Counted from the first letter of the stretch, positions 21,994 through 33,861 are shown. The stretch: DNA of 64,000 nt from Nematostella vectensis (GCF_932526225.1 NC_064036.1:15617181-15681180); one strand, 5' to 3'. Notes: generated by a model from the sequence alone, not told the origin. Translations and numbers: made by a program.

Positions 21994-24900
21994 GAACTCG
22001 ATAGAAATGAGAAGAGATCATGTAAAATAACTCGGAAAAAGAAAACAAATTTAACTTAAATAAGCAAGATTGGCAAATATACTCACAGAAAGCTAAATCC
22101 CTGAATAGTTTGACTGTTTTGTTTGTCTGAGCAGCGATGTCAAGTCAAGAAGAAAAAAAAACACCGACGAGCGATAAAACGGCTGTGATCAAGAGAGCAT
22201 AACATAGCTTATGCTCTCTTGCTTAAACTAAATATTGTCGAACATCGGACTTCTTTAGTAAATGTTTATTTTGAAGTATTCTTGCAAATAGACCGTTACT
22301 AAATGGGTTTCAATTTGAACGGATTTTGAAAACAATTACCAGCGGGAGGCCTTTTTGCGAGTACTCTTGCAAAAGACCGTTATCATTTTTAAATGTAAAC
22401 AATAAGAAAAATAGTGCCTGATGAAGATTCTTTAAGACCACAACTCGTAATGAATTTCTACTCCTCTACCAGAAAACCGCGGAATTAGAGAAGAAGAAAA
22501 ATTCTTTGAAGGCGACATGAAACTGACAGAGGAACAGATAAACGAACTAAAATCAGGGGCAGCAATGAAGACGAGGAAATGGCCGGGAGGCGTGGTACCG
22601 TACGAGCTGGATTCTTCCCTTTGTAAGTTACATGCAGTTTTAAGTAGTAAAATACTTCTTTAAAAAATAATCAGAAAAAATGTTTTCTTTTGTATCGAAA
22701 TTTTGTACTTTTCCTATTTGTGAATTTTTGTTCTGATTTTCTGATACTGATTTGGTTACCATGGAGACCACGTCAAATTTCCACCTTAAAGACTCCCATC
22801 CTCTCAGTAAATAAAACTCCCTGTTAGCCCAGCTGCTCAATACTCTGCTGAATCGAAGTTTGCTCACTTCAAGTGAAAAGCTCCTTTATTTTAACCCTCA
22901 ACATATTGGACTATTTTTTAAATGTTTTTCGGTAATTTTTTATTGTTTTATTATTATTTTATGCAATCTTTTGGCTATTCTTTTAATCATACTTAAAGGA
23001 ATCTTTTCCAGTTTCAATGGAAATAGTACAATGAAGAACCAGCATTTCAAATACGTACTATACCTGACTATATGCACTATTTCTTTTAGCGGGTGATTCC
23101 CTGACTATAAATGCACTATTTCTTTTAGCGGGTGATTCTCAGGCCGTCAACGCTATCAACGGTGCCATCGTCGATTACGCTAAGCTAACTTGCATTACGC
23201 TCAGGCCCAAGAAGGCCAACGAGACATCATACCTCTCAATCTTCAAGGGCAGCGGGTGAGTACAATATTTTACACAAAGAGGAAAAAAGGCTTATTATTA
23301 ACATTAAGAGGCAAGGCTTATTTAACATTATTGATAACGAGGCTTATTACCAACATTACTGTTGACGAGGCTAATTTAACATTGTGATAACGTGGTGACG
23401 AAGAGTTACTGCATTATCTTCCCTTATTTCTATTTTTATTTTTCCTTATATTTTTATTAGCTTTTTAAACTGTTGTAAAAGGTGAACCATTCGCGACCGC
23501 CAGAAACGCCCGTGTACCCTCTATAGTAAGTCGCATAAGTTGTAACTGGCATTTACTAGTTTTTTTATTTTTCCAGATGCTGGTCATACTTGGGACAAAC
23601 AGGACGTAAACAGGAGCTGTCGCTTGGTCGTGGCTGCTGGTATAAGGGAGTTGTTATCCACGCGATCGGTAATTTCACGCTGTCTCCCTTTCTTACAGCT
23701 CGACAAACAACCGAAAAATTTGACAAAAAGCCCTATGAACAATTTAGGCAAGCAATGGTTAAGCAATTTTTGGTTTGAGAGGACAGAGTCGTCCAAAGGT
23801 TTTCAACGCTTTATACATGTTTCGCGCACTTTTTGCTTTTCCATTTCAGCTCACGCTCTAGGTTTCTTTCACGAGCATAACAGACCAGACAGAGATCGTT
23901 ACGTCAAAATCATATTCCCGAACATTGAACCTGGTAAGTCAGAGTTGTAGCAGGTCTCGAATTATTTTGGGGGGGAGGCATACCCCCCCCCCTATTAAGG
24001 GAGTCGGAGGTATGACCCCCACCCCTCCGGAATTTCCAACACCCTGAAAAATAAATAAATACAGTAACTGTTAAGGAAAAAGGACCTTTTACCCCACCCC
24101 CCTCCCTTCTGGAAATTCCTGGGCGTTTGAACCCCCACCCCCCAACCCCGGAATTTCCAATCCCCTCAATTAGGAGTATGTATATTTTCTGGAAATACAC
24201 AATAAGCTTATTACATAACATTTTATTAGACTTGGCTGCAAAGGCTCCGAGGCTGATTCTGTTTGACGGTTCAGTTGAAGACAGACTGAAACTTACATTG
24301 AAATGGGTCTGTCTCGCTAATGTCACGTACGAGACTGTGATGTTAGATAGCGTTTTTACAGCCTTTACATCTCGCTTGGTTTTCCCCTTTGTATTCTTGT
24401 TTTCAAGACTTTCTACATAGTCCTCTACAGTGTCATTGAGAGTAGCAAATCTATTGTCTTCCGTTTTGAAAGCTTTGTATTTAATTTTCACAGTATAATT
24501 TCATTCTCTTGTTCATTCTCCTGTTCAATGCTCAAAAACAAAAAGAAACATACAAAGCTACCCGTCTTCCCGCGTTGGGATTGAAGCCGTTCAAGTGCAG
24601 TGAAAAAATATTGTTCGTCCAATCAGAACTACCGCGAACGAATTTTCTTCACGGTGAAAAAACATCGTTCACACCTCTTATTGGCTGAGACCAGTGAACG
24701 AACGAAAGTTTACTGAATATGTCTTTAGTGAGTATTCTCAGTATGTATATAATAACAACAAAATATTGAATATTTGGAGGAGCACGTGCTTTCTCTTCTA
24801 CAGCCCTGGTGCTTTGGGGTTATTTTCTTACATTTGTCAAAGGTATTTTGGACAAATTGTAACACTTGCCAAACATGCGAATTAAATTCTACGTGACGTT

Positions 24901-27900
24901 TGTTTACGTTTTCTATTTCTATCCTACAAAGAACTTTTGATTTTATTGTTACAGGAAGGGAAGTTTACTTTAGAAAGAACTCTGCTTCCTCCTTCACCAC
25001 TCACAACATCCCATACGATTACAGCAGCGTAATGCACTATGGTGTAGGCGCCTACAGCAGGATGATGAGTCAGCCAACCATTGTACCTCTGATATCGGGG
25101 GTGGGTAGAACCATAGTCAATAGAGAGAGAACCTCTATATTAAAGGCCCATAAGCAACCATGCCTACATCAGATCGAGGCTCTATTTTAGCGCTGCGCTA
25201 AAATAGAAAGTCTAAAAATTGTTTCAAACTTTTAAGAAACCTCTCAAAAAATTTAAATAATTATTACTTTATCGTTTTACAACAATACCTGGAAAATAAT
25301 TCTAAGATTTATTTTATGCTGACATTTATGCGATGTCATATGAAAGCGGTTTTACCTCCTCGAGCCGAAGGTCACGGGAAATTGAAGTATGTAAAAAGGT
25401 TCGTGAAACTTATATTAATCATTCACTGACGTCCAAGAACAATACAGAATTCCTTTTGCATTTTTGAGCATATTTAACACAAGATAAGAACAAACTTACC
25501 ATTAGTCCTTCACTTTTTTTTGCGTTCGTGCCGAGGCCAGTATCTTGCCTATAGGGAATCTTGCACCCGTGATAACAATCAACAACGACTACAAAGGAAC
25601 TTGGGTTTAGTTTCCCTGGATCTCAAAGTTTTTTTAGACTCTGAGCCACTCATTCACATATAAAGGGAAAGAAAATAGCAGGTTCGATTCAAAGGTGAGC
25701 CTCGATGCAACCCTGAAAATGCAAGAGGAACAAACAAAATGTAAAAGTTTTGCCGTGAGTCGAATTTGCAAATCATACTAATGAAATATATACTTCCTAT
25801 GTGTTCGGCATATATTCTCCTCGACTTCTCGCTTCATGGTTATTAACCTAGAGTTTTAATTACAGGTTAATAGTACTTATCGGTGATAAAACAAAGAATA
25901 GTTTCGAGTTTTAGTGATCGTGTGGAATAAACCAACATCTTTCCCGATAAGATCAATCTTTCTTTGTCAATGATCCTTATCCTGAAGCACGCATTGCTTG
26001 GTCGTTTCTTCGTTACGTTATGTTCTTGTCTTCCTAAATACTGTGGAAATAGTGGCTGAAAAGCTTTCTTCCCCGGCGAAAACAAAATAAAAAAACAAGC
26101 ACCTCGAGTGTCGGTAGTGAATAATTATGCGTATTATAGTCCTCCAATCAAATCGCTCGCAAAACAATGGCGCTATTTCAAAACAACAACAATCGCTTTG
26201 GTTCCCAATGGGGCTTTAACTATGGTAGACTTGCAATAAAACAACTTTTTGCACTCCCGTCACGAATTGCTGAAGTCGAACAATTTGGCAGAAGGATATA
26301 TTTAGATTGCGAACTAATATCATAACCATAATATCATAACCATATCAAGAAAATTTAGCCAAAACTTGTCGTTTTTCCAGACGCGGTCACTTCCATATAA
26401 AGAAACTAATATATTCCTTATTTGGAAAACCTGCATGATTCTTGTCATTTTTAGGGCTGCCGTACCGCAGGTGCTTCGCAAACTTTATGAATTGTATTCA
26501 AAAGAGAAAAACATTGACCGTGACCATCTTTAGTCAATGGAGAAAGCCTCTGAAAAGCAACTAAAATTGCTCGGTACCAGACCCCTAAAACGACAACGTT
26601 TTCTTCATATGCTTTTTTGAGACGCATTTGTTTGGACGTGTAAGAGGAAATGCAGGATGATGAGAGACGGGGTTGGGAAGGAGAGTTATAATAAGAATAT
26701 CCGTTAACCTTTTTTTTGCTAGCTGGTTAATAACATTAAACGATTCGGTAAATTGGCAATAAGGACATCAATGCCTCAACGAAAAATACGATGGTTTTGT
26801 CGGAGTTTTATTTATCTTAGAGTTGTGAAGACTGTGCGTTATCTTTACTTCAGGTTTCCATTGGTCAGAGACGTGGTCTGAGTATGCTCGACGTAGCAAA
26901 AGTTAAAATTCACTACAATTGTAAAGGTAATCTGCTTATTCACGTCCCTATAACCTATGCTCGTGGCCATGGCAAATCCAGCCCTCCCTTCTCCCTTCCA
27001 TTTATTAAGGCTTCTTCAATAAAGAATCCCAAAGTTAATACTGATAGCCATATAGCCATAACCATAGCCATTGCTCATTGTGATAACGCAGAGCAAGGTC
27101 ATTGCTCTAAATCATGCCAGGCCCGTCCCAGAGGGGTGCAAAGGGTGCGTTTGCAGCCCCCCCCCCCCCCCCCCCACATCGGCGGAAAGTCCACTTCCAG
27201 TTAGCAATATACGTGTATTTTGTAGACAAAACTAGAAAGCAAAAGCGGATTAAATGAAAAAGGCATTCTAAATCACACTAGTATGTCAAAAATCTTAAAT
27301 TTAAATTTCCTGTGGAGATGGCATAAATAAATCCCTCTCTGTTCTTTCAGGGGTGGTGAGAAAAAAATTAGGTACATTTTTTCGGATTTCGCACCCTCCT
27401 AAGAAAAATCCTGGGTACGGGCATGCATGCTTTTACTTTCATGGCTGTTTGTTACCCATCTCCACAAAATACAAATATCAAAAATTAAATGATGCAATGC
27501 CCTTTGCAATCGATCTAGTTTTATCCTTGATAGCGCCTATTGCAATCGATCTAGTTTATATCCTTGATAGAACCTATTGCAATCGATCTAGTTTATATCC
27601 TTGATAGAACCCATTGCAATCGATCTAGTTTATATCCTTGATAGAGCCTATTGCAATCGATCTAGTTTATATCCTTGATAGAGCCTATTGTAATCGATCT
27701 AGTTTATATCCTTGATAGAACCTATTGCAATCGATCTAGTTTATATCCTTGATAGAACCTATTGCAATCGATCTAGTTTATATCCTTGATAGAACCCATT
27801 GCAATCGATCTAGTTTATATCCTTGATAGAGCCTATTGCAATCGATCTAGTTTATATCCTTGATAGAGCCTATTGTAATCGATCTAGTTTATATCCTTGA

Positions 27901-30900
27901 TAGAACCTATTGCAATCGATCTAGTTTATATCCTTGCAATCGATCTAGTTTATATCCTTGATAGAGCCTATTGCAATCGATCTAGTTTATATCATTGATA
28001 GAACCTATTGCAATCGATCTAGTTTATATCCTTGATACAGCCCATTGCAATCGATCTAGTTTATATCCTTGATAGAGCCTATTACAATCGATCTAGTTTA
28101 TATCCTTGATAGAACCTATTGCAATCGATCTAGCTTATACCCTTGATAGAGCCTATTGCAATTGATCTTATTTATATCCTTGATACAGCCTATTGCAATC
28201 GATCTAGTTTATATCCTTGATAGAGCCTATTGCAATCGATCTAGTTTATATCCTTGATGGAGCCTATTGCAATCGATCTAGTTTTTATCCTTGATAGAAC
28301 CTATTGCAATCGACCTAGTTTATATCCTTGATAGAACCTATTGCAATCGATCTAGTTTATATCCTTGATAGAGCCTATTGCAATCGATCTAGTTATATCC
28401 TTGATAGAGCCTGTTGCAATCGATCTAGTTTATATCCTTGATACAGCCTATTGCAATCGATCTAGTTTATATCCTTGATAGAGCCTATTGCAATCGATCT
28501 AGTTTTTATTCTTGATAGAGGATAGAACCTATTGCAATCGACCTAGTTTATATCCTTGATAGAACCTATTGCAATCGATCTAGTTTATATCCTTGATAGA
28601 GCCTGTTGCAATCGATCTAGTTTATATCCTTGATAGAGCCTATTGCAATCGATCTAGTTTTAATCCTTGATAGAGCCTATTACAATCGATCTAGTTTTTA
28701 TCCTTGATAGAGCCTATTGCAATCGATCTTGTTTTTATTCTTGATAGAATCTATTGCAATCGATCTAGTTTTTATCTTTGATAGAGCCTATTGCAATCAA
28801 TCTAGTTTATATCCTTGATAGAGCCTATTGCAATCGATCTAGTTTTTATCCTTGATATAGCCTATTGCAATCGATCTAGTTTTTATCCTTAATAGAACCT
28901 ATTGCAATCGATCTAGTTTATATCCTTGATAGAACATATTGCAATCGATCTAGTTTATATCCTTGATAGAGCCTATTGCAATCGATCTAGTTTTTATCCT
29001 TGATAGAGCCATTGCAATCGATCTAGTTTATATCCTTGATAGAGCCTATTGCAATCGATCTAGTTTATATCCTTGATAGAGCCTATTGCAATCGATCTAG
29101 TTTATACCCTTGATAGAGCCTTTTGCAATCGATCTAGTTTATATCCTTGATAACTCCTATTGCGATCGATCTAGTTTTTATCCTTGATAGAGCCTATTGC
29201 AATCGATCTAGTTTTTATCCTTGATAGAGCCTATTGCAATCGATTTAGTTTATATCCTTGATAGAATCTATTGCGATCGATCTAGTTTATACCCTTGATA
29301 GAGCCTATTGCAATCGATCTAGTTTATATCCTTGATAGAGCCTATTGCAATCGATCTAGTTTTTATCCTTGATAGAACCTATTGCAATCGATCTAGTTTA
29401 TACCCTTGATAGAGCCTATTGCAATCGATCTAGTTTATATCCTTGATAGAACCTATTGCAATCGATCTAGTTTATACCCTTGATAGAGCCTATTGCAATC
29501 GATCTAGTTTTTATCCTTGATAGAACCTATTGCAATCGATCTAGTTTTTATCCTTGATAGAGCCATTGCAATCGATCTAGTTTATATCCTTGATAGAGCC
29601 TATTGCAATCGATCCAGTTTATATCCTTGATAGAGCCTATTGTAATCGATCTAGTTTATACCCTTGATAGAGCCTATTGCAATCGATCTAGTTTATATCC
29701 TTGATAGAGCCTATTGCAATCGGTCTAGTTTATACCCTTGATAGAGCGTATTGCAATCGATCTAGTTTATATCCTTGATAGAGCCTATTGCAATCGATCT
29801 AGTTTATATCCTTGATAGAGCCTATTGCAACCGATCTAGTTTATACTCTTGATAGTGCCTATTTCTTACTATTATATGAACACCCACTACAACTAACTTA
29901 AGGTAATATCTCGTTGCTACGAAACTCGGTTGCTACGAAATGGAAAAGCGCTACATTCGGTTAAATAGATTAAAATTGCCGCGCGTCTTCCAACTTCGTT
30001 CCGTGGCCCAGTGGTTAGCACCTTTGACTCGTAAGCAAGCGCTCCGGATTCAATCCCCGGTCGAGACCCTTTTTTTATTTTTATTTTCTTCGAAACTTCA
30101 GTTCTAATTTTCTTTGTTCTTTTTTTCCAAGAGATTAAAATAAACATTCGATATTTTGCAATTTTTATATGTTTTTTTGAGAATAATGGATGGCGAAAAA
30201 ACAAGATGGCGGCCATTTCCAAGTTGATTTTGAACATTTTATAACAATTGTGAATTTTTTTCACTCAAACCATTGATATTACCATTCCTAACAACATAGC
30301 GCATGAGAATTTTGATTTTTGAAGAAATGAAAAAGTTATTACCAAATATGTGGTTTTCGAAGGACATAAATATTCGCCATTTCTCGCGGTATCATAATTT
30401 TGCAAATCCGATGCGTGAAGTTTTAGCAAATAGTGATGTTAAAATATTTCTGCAAAAAAAAAATTATGTTAGCTTTGAACAGTAGCTTCTCCGACACGTT
30501 TTTATGTTCTGGGTCACGTGACCATGCGAGGGGTCAGATGACGTCATCACTTGTGTCATTTATGTCTAAAACACTTATGTTGAAATTTCCAAGAGATTTG
30601 ACATAAAACAGAAGCTTTAATAAAACAAACAAATTTCCCTAGCAACGGACTCAAAAGATAGTACCATAGGCCCTTAAGCTTCAAATTGTTTCAAAGTGTT
30701 TTTTTTTTCTTTCCCTTTCAGAAACATCCCCTCCTCCAGTCACAAAACCTCCGCAGTCAGGTTTGTAGAAATCAGGTGGATTTTTCTTTTCGAGGACGGG
30801 TGACAACAGGCACTCCTTTAAGCCGAAGGTCCCGTCTCTCATCATGGAAGCGTATGATCATGTATTGTGGGAGTTGAAAGAACAATTCGGACGCTGACCC

Positions 30901-33440
30901 GTGATACCATTTATAGAGACAGTGCTTGAGCTCAAACCCACACTCGTGATTGTAAACTGCGTACTTAGGCCCGTAGCCAATGGGAATCCGGGGGGTTCGG
31001 ACGAACCCTCCCACCCAGCTCGAAGGTCCGCTCAGAGCAAACAAAAAAATAAGCTTTGGCTGAATATACCGTATACCTTTTAGAATAGTTATCTCTATTA
31101 TTATTGCCATATGTTAAAAAAAACACCCTATTAATAACATTTTAAATACAAGATTGAATTTATTTGAAGTTTTGATTGCCTTATATATAAGGCGAGGAGA
31201 GGGGTATACCGGAAATTTGGTCCGCTGAAATGAAAAAACGAACCACCCCGCTCAAAATCATGGCTACGGGCCTGGTACAGCAGTCTGTATCTATCGTATT
31301 TGCTTATGTCTTGCGAATATTAAACATGTAATGAACATAGAATGAACCGTGAGAAACTGTTTGAGGTTGAGGCTACAGTCGAACAGATACTAAAAATAAG
31401 TGTTAATGATGTGCTCGCATCCCCGAAAGTTTGATTTTGTCGGACACACACTCCTCCTTCTTATTGGATGACTTCGGCACGGCTCATAGAGATTACTAGT
31501 TCACGTGGGCAAACTTGCGCAATGTATCGAAAACAGCTCTCGGATGAACTGCTTATTAGGTGTTTTAACAAAATGGTTAAATGGTCGTAGTGTTAGTATA
31601 ATAGTAGCGCGGATTTTACAACATGGAGGGATATCATCAAATACGCTCCAAATCACCTGTATAACTACAACGACACTGCCCAACGCAGCTTATAACATAA
31701 CTATTAATTAGGTGCACTAATTAAGCACTAATTAAGCATTAATTAAGCACTGAGGATAATACCAGAGGCAACAAAAAGAAGGGATTGCCTGCTCTTACTG
31801 TCGAAACCGTTGTATCGCGACCCGCGTTTTCAAAACACGATTTGTTTTGGTTTTCTGTTCCGTCAGTACCATTCTGAGCCAATCAGAGTCTCGCTTTGGG
31901 CACTTCCCTGGCTATCCTCTTGACGAAAACCAGACAATGTCGCGATAGAAAGCCAGGCAACTGCACTAGGCGAGAGATGGCAAGAATCTGATTGGCTTAA
32001 AATAATTTGACTGGCGGAACAGAAAATCCAAAAAGACAAAAACAAACCGTGTTTTGAAAACGCGGGTCGCGATACAACGTTTTCGACAGTAATACAGCGA
32101 ACAAGTAGCTTGAACTTCCCTTCTTCCTTTGCTAAAACAAATATGCAAATATTTTAAAGCCTTACGCTGCAGATCTTATTCAATCTCCAATCTTATCCAA
32201 ATATCCATCCTATTATCAAACAGACTTCAACTGCAACTTTGACAGCAATATGTGCAGTTTTGTCAATATGGGCTCCGACAAATTCGACTGGACTCGACGT
32301 AGTGGAGGTACACCGTCACAGGGGACCGGGCCGAGCTCGGGCCATGGAGGAAAAGGTGGGTTGTATTATTGAACATTTTACCAACACCGCCTTAAGAACA
32401 TGCACCTCTAATGGTTGAACCCCAAAAGTAAGGGGGAAATCAGAGGGAGTCAACAGCGTGCACAAAGAGTGGGCAGAGCCTGTGCGCACCCATCTTGGTT
32501 AACAAGTGGGTCATTTTAAAGCCAAACTGTAGGAAGAAAACAACCGGACAGCCTCTATCTGCTGGTGTGCGTCGGACCTTGTGGTCTGCGTCGACAGTTA
32601 AATATAAATAAAAGAAAAAGTCAACAACAACGCAGATTTTTTGTCTTTAAATTCGGCAGGCCATTATACCTGCCTTCTTCATATAGTGATTATGGAAGCA
32701 TGTTTTGTGTACATTAAAACTGCCTTTTCCCAGGCTCCTACATGTACATCGAGGCATCCTCACCCAGAAAACAAAACGACAATGCAATGATGGGCGGCTA
32801 TTTTACATTTGACGGCAACACTTGCGTCAGGTGAAAAGCTATACATTATATTTATTGTGGCGAGATATATTTTGCGTGTTTTTTTTTTTTTTTTTTTTTT
32901 TGGGGGGGGGGGGGGGTTAATGTAAGCAATAAAGAATAAAAAAGCTAAACCCGGATATCCCAATGTAAGAAAGTGTATTACAGAAAATTAGGATCAAGCA
33001 ATAGCCTGACAATTCAAAGCTCAAACCTTGTTTTTCTGAAGCAGATCGGATGACTCTACGACTACACCACAAAGTGTGGCCTTTGATTCGTATTTGTTTT
33101 ACCTAACCTCCTTAGCTTAATAGCCCACAAAACTTTATTTCTCCTAGTTTCTATTACCACATGTACGGTAAGCATGTTGGCGAGCTGGTGGTCAGTGTAG
33201 GAACCAAGACTTATTTGACACTTGCTGGTAGCCAGGGAAACGCGTGGAAGCAAGCGAGCTTCAAATTCTCGGCCAAGAGAAATTTTCCTGTAAGATGACT
33301 CGTTGATCTTTTCTACCTATCGCAATTCAGGTATTTATTATTATTATTTTTTTTTTTTACAGCTCGTGTTTGAAGGCGTCGTCGGAAAAGGCTGGCAGGG
33401 GGATATTGCAATCGATGACGTATCGGTCAAAAAGTGCTAG
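21223..33440 (+). CDS. Astacin-MAM copy B: intact frame, catalytic Glu replaced by Ala (probable pseudoprotease)
   Basis: Twelve exons matching copy A: 21223-21280, 22473-22622, 23129-23255, 23577-23668, 23850-23933, 24955-25100, 26854-26926, 30722-30760, 32224-32355, 32734-32830, 33148-33289, 33363-33440; 1218 nt, 405 aa, no stop or frameshift. Signal peptide, propeptide, the three zinc His, Tyr of SVMHY, RPDRD and all four astacin cysteines are kept. The zinc motif reads HAIAHALGFFHEH: codon GCG at 23661-23663 where copy A has GAG, so the general-base Glu is gone. In metzincins this Glu is required for hydrolysis, so loss of activity is inferred. MAM exons 9-12 are almost identical to A. 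Long introns 5, 6 and 7 are swollen by insertions. Possible roles are a decoy, inhibitor or binding protein; a sequencing error at one base must be excluded. Confidence 0.9.
23065..23142 (+). repeat. 39-bp tandem duplication of the intron 2/exon 3 splice acceptor in copy B
   Basis: The block CTATTTCTTTTAGCGGGTGA occurs twice, 39 bp apart, giving AG acceptors at 23088-23089 and 23127-23128. Exon 3 from the downstream site matches copy A in length (127 nt). Use of the upstream site would add 39 nt with no stop and keep the frame, inserting 13 residues including a hydrophobic run. Copy A has only one site. Confidence 0.8.
24377..24491 (-). pseudogene. Fragment resembling the N-terminal region of a Crypton-like tyrosine recombinase
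   Basis: On the minus strand in intron 5 of copy B a frame starts MKIKYKAFKTEDNRF and includes a segment with ENKNTKGKTKRDVKAV, which resembles the start of DUF3504/Crypton-type recombinases found in animals. Only about 40 residues look related; the catalytic region is absent. The open frame continues to 23910 but with no recognisable domain. Family call is from memory of the motif style, so tentative. Confidence 0.35.
25144..26215. mobile_element. 1.07-kb non-autonomous element with TTAA target duplication in intron 6 of copy B
   Basis: Flanked by TTAA at 25140-25143 and 26216-26219. Ends are imperfect inverted repeats: AGGCCCATAAGCAACCA on the left, and on the right the complement of AGCCCCATTGGGAACCA. 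Copy A intron 6 has a single TTAA at the matching place (TCTATTAACTATGG), giving an empty site. Contains a hairpin around 25172-25207 (TCTATTTTAGCGC arms). No transposase frame. TTAA targeting points to piggyBac or Kolobok type. Confidence 0.8.
27506..29861. repeat. 37-bp satellite array in intron 7 of copy B
   Basis: About 63 tandem copies of a 37-bp unit containing GCAATCGATCTAGTTTATAT and CCTTGATAGAGCCTATT. Copies differ by single bases, mainly TATATCC versus TTTATCC and GAGCC versus AACC. The array starts exactly where copy A has GATGCAATGTCCTTTAAAGC, so it arose in B after duplication. The unit holds ATCGAT. Confidence 0.95.
29902..30673. mobile_element. 0.77-kb TTAA-flanked insertion in intron 7 of copy B
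   Basis: TTAA at 29898-29901 and 30674-30677. Outer sequence CACTACAAC and TTCAAATT match copy A (about 16690-16715), where the insertion is absent. Terminal similarity is weak (GGTAATATC against GGGCCTATGGTACTATC). It carries the tRNA-like segment at 29996-30069 and no transposase. Confidence 0.5.
29996..30069 (+). repeat. tRNA-derived (SINE-like) segment with Pol III boxes
   Basis: TGGCCCAGTGG fits an A box and GGATTCAATCC approximates a B box at normal spacing; a possible anticodon loop reads CTCGTAA (CGU, Thr-like); a T7 run follows at 30070, as in Pol III terminators. The acceptor stem does not pair and the T stem has a mismatch, so this is not a functional tRNA gene but probably a SINE head or tRNA relic. 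Confidence 0.4.
30966..31274. mobile_element. 309-bp MITE with TAGGCCCGTAGCCA termini
   Basis: Left end TAGGCCCGTAGCCA and right end TGGCTACGGGCCTG are inverted repeats. Flanks are GTACT (30961-30965) and GTACA (31275-31279), a near-perfect 5-bp duplication. Lies in intron 8 of copy B; related in terminal style to the elements at 3349 and 20049. Confidence 0.65.
31797..32090. mobile_element. 294-bp MITE with long inverted repeats and TA target duplication in intron 8 of copy B
   Basis: Ends CTGTCGAAA...TTTCGACAG, with inverted repeats continuing through TTGTATCGCGACCCGCG and TTTTCAAAACACG, about 40 bp with few mismatches. TA flanks each side (31795-31796 and 32091-32092 as TTA/TAA context). 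Copy A has the unfilled site GCTCTTAATGCAGC near 17206-17219. TA duplication suggests a Tc1/mariner-type parent. Confidence 0.85.
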
Positions 33441-33518
33441 ACACCGTGTAAGGCCTCAAGCTTCCTAATGGTGGTCGATTTACTGATAATATTATATATA
33501 CGCTTCCACTTATAATAC

Positions 33519-33524
33519 AATAAA
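33519..33524 (+). terminator. Poly(A) signal of copy B
   Basis: AATAAA 79 nt after the TAG ending at 33440, in a 3' sequence shared with copy A. A palindrome ATATAAGCCG/CGGCTTATAT follows at 33574-33597. Confidence 0.7.
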
Positions 33525-33861
33525 TACAGTTGTGTCATCGCCGTTGCCTCAAAGGTTTTGCACACTGGTTTTCATATAAGCCGCATACGGCTTATATTTT
33601 GACTGATTGTCTTCTTCGTGGGTATCCTTGGTTTTCAAGCAATGGTGAAGATACGGATAAAAAATTCCAAATATCATTTGAAAAAATAGGACGATATTGA
33701 GCACAATTACAATTATAGGGCTGAGTGGTACATCAGACGCGAAAAGCTGACGTGATAGATAGAAGCGAAGGGACTATGTATCACGGTTTGCCACTTCATA
33801 CTCAAATCTAACAGAGCGTCCTAAAAGGGTAAAACGGGAACCGGGATTCGCCTCATCTTGG

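Noticed and set aside
24127-24420. 97-codon plus frame in intron 5 of copy B
   Set aside because: Antisense to the recombinase-like minus fragment and lacking any motif.
27506-29861. CRISPR-like array of 37-bp repeats
   Set aside because: The repeats are contiguous with no unique spacers, and the DNA is eukaryotic: a satellite.
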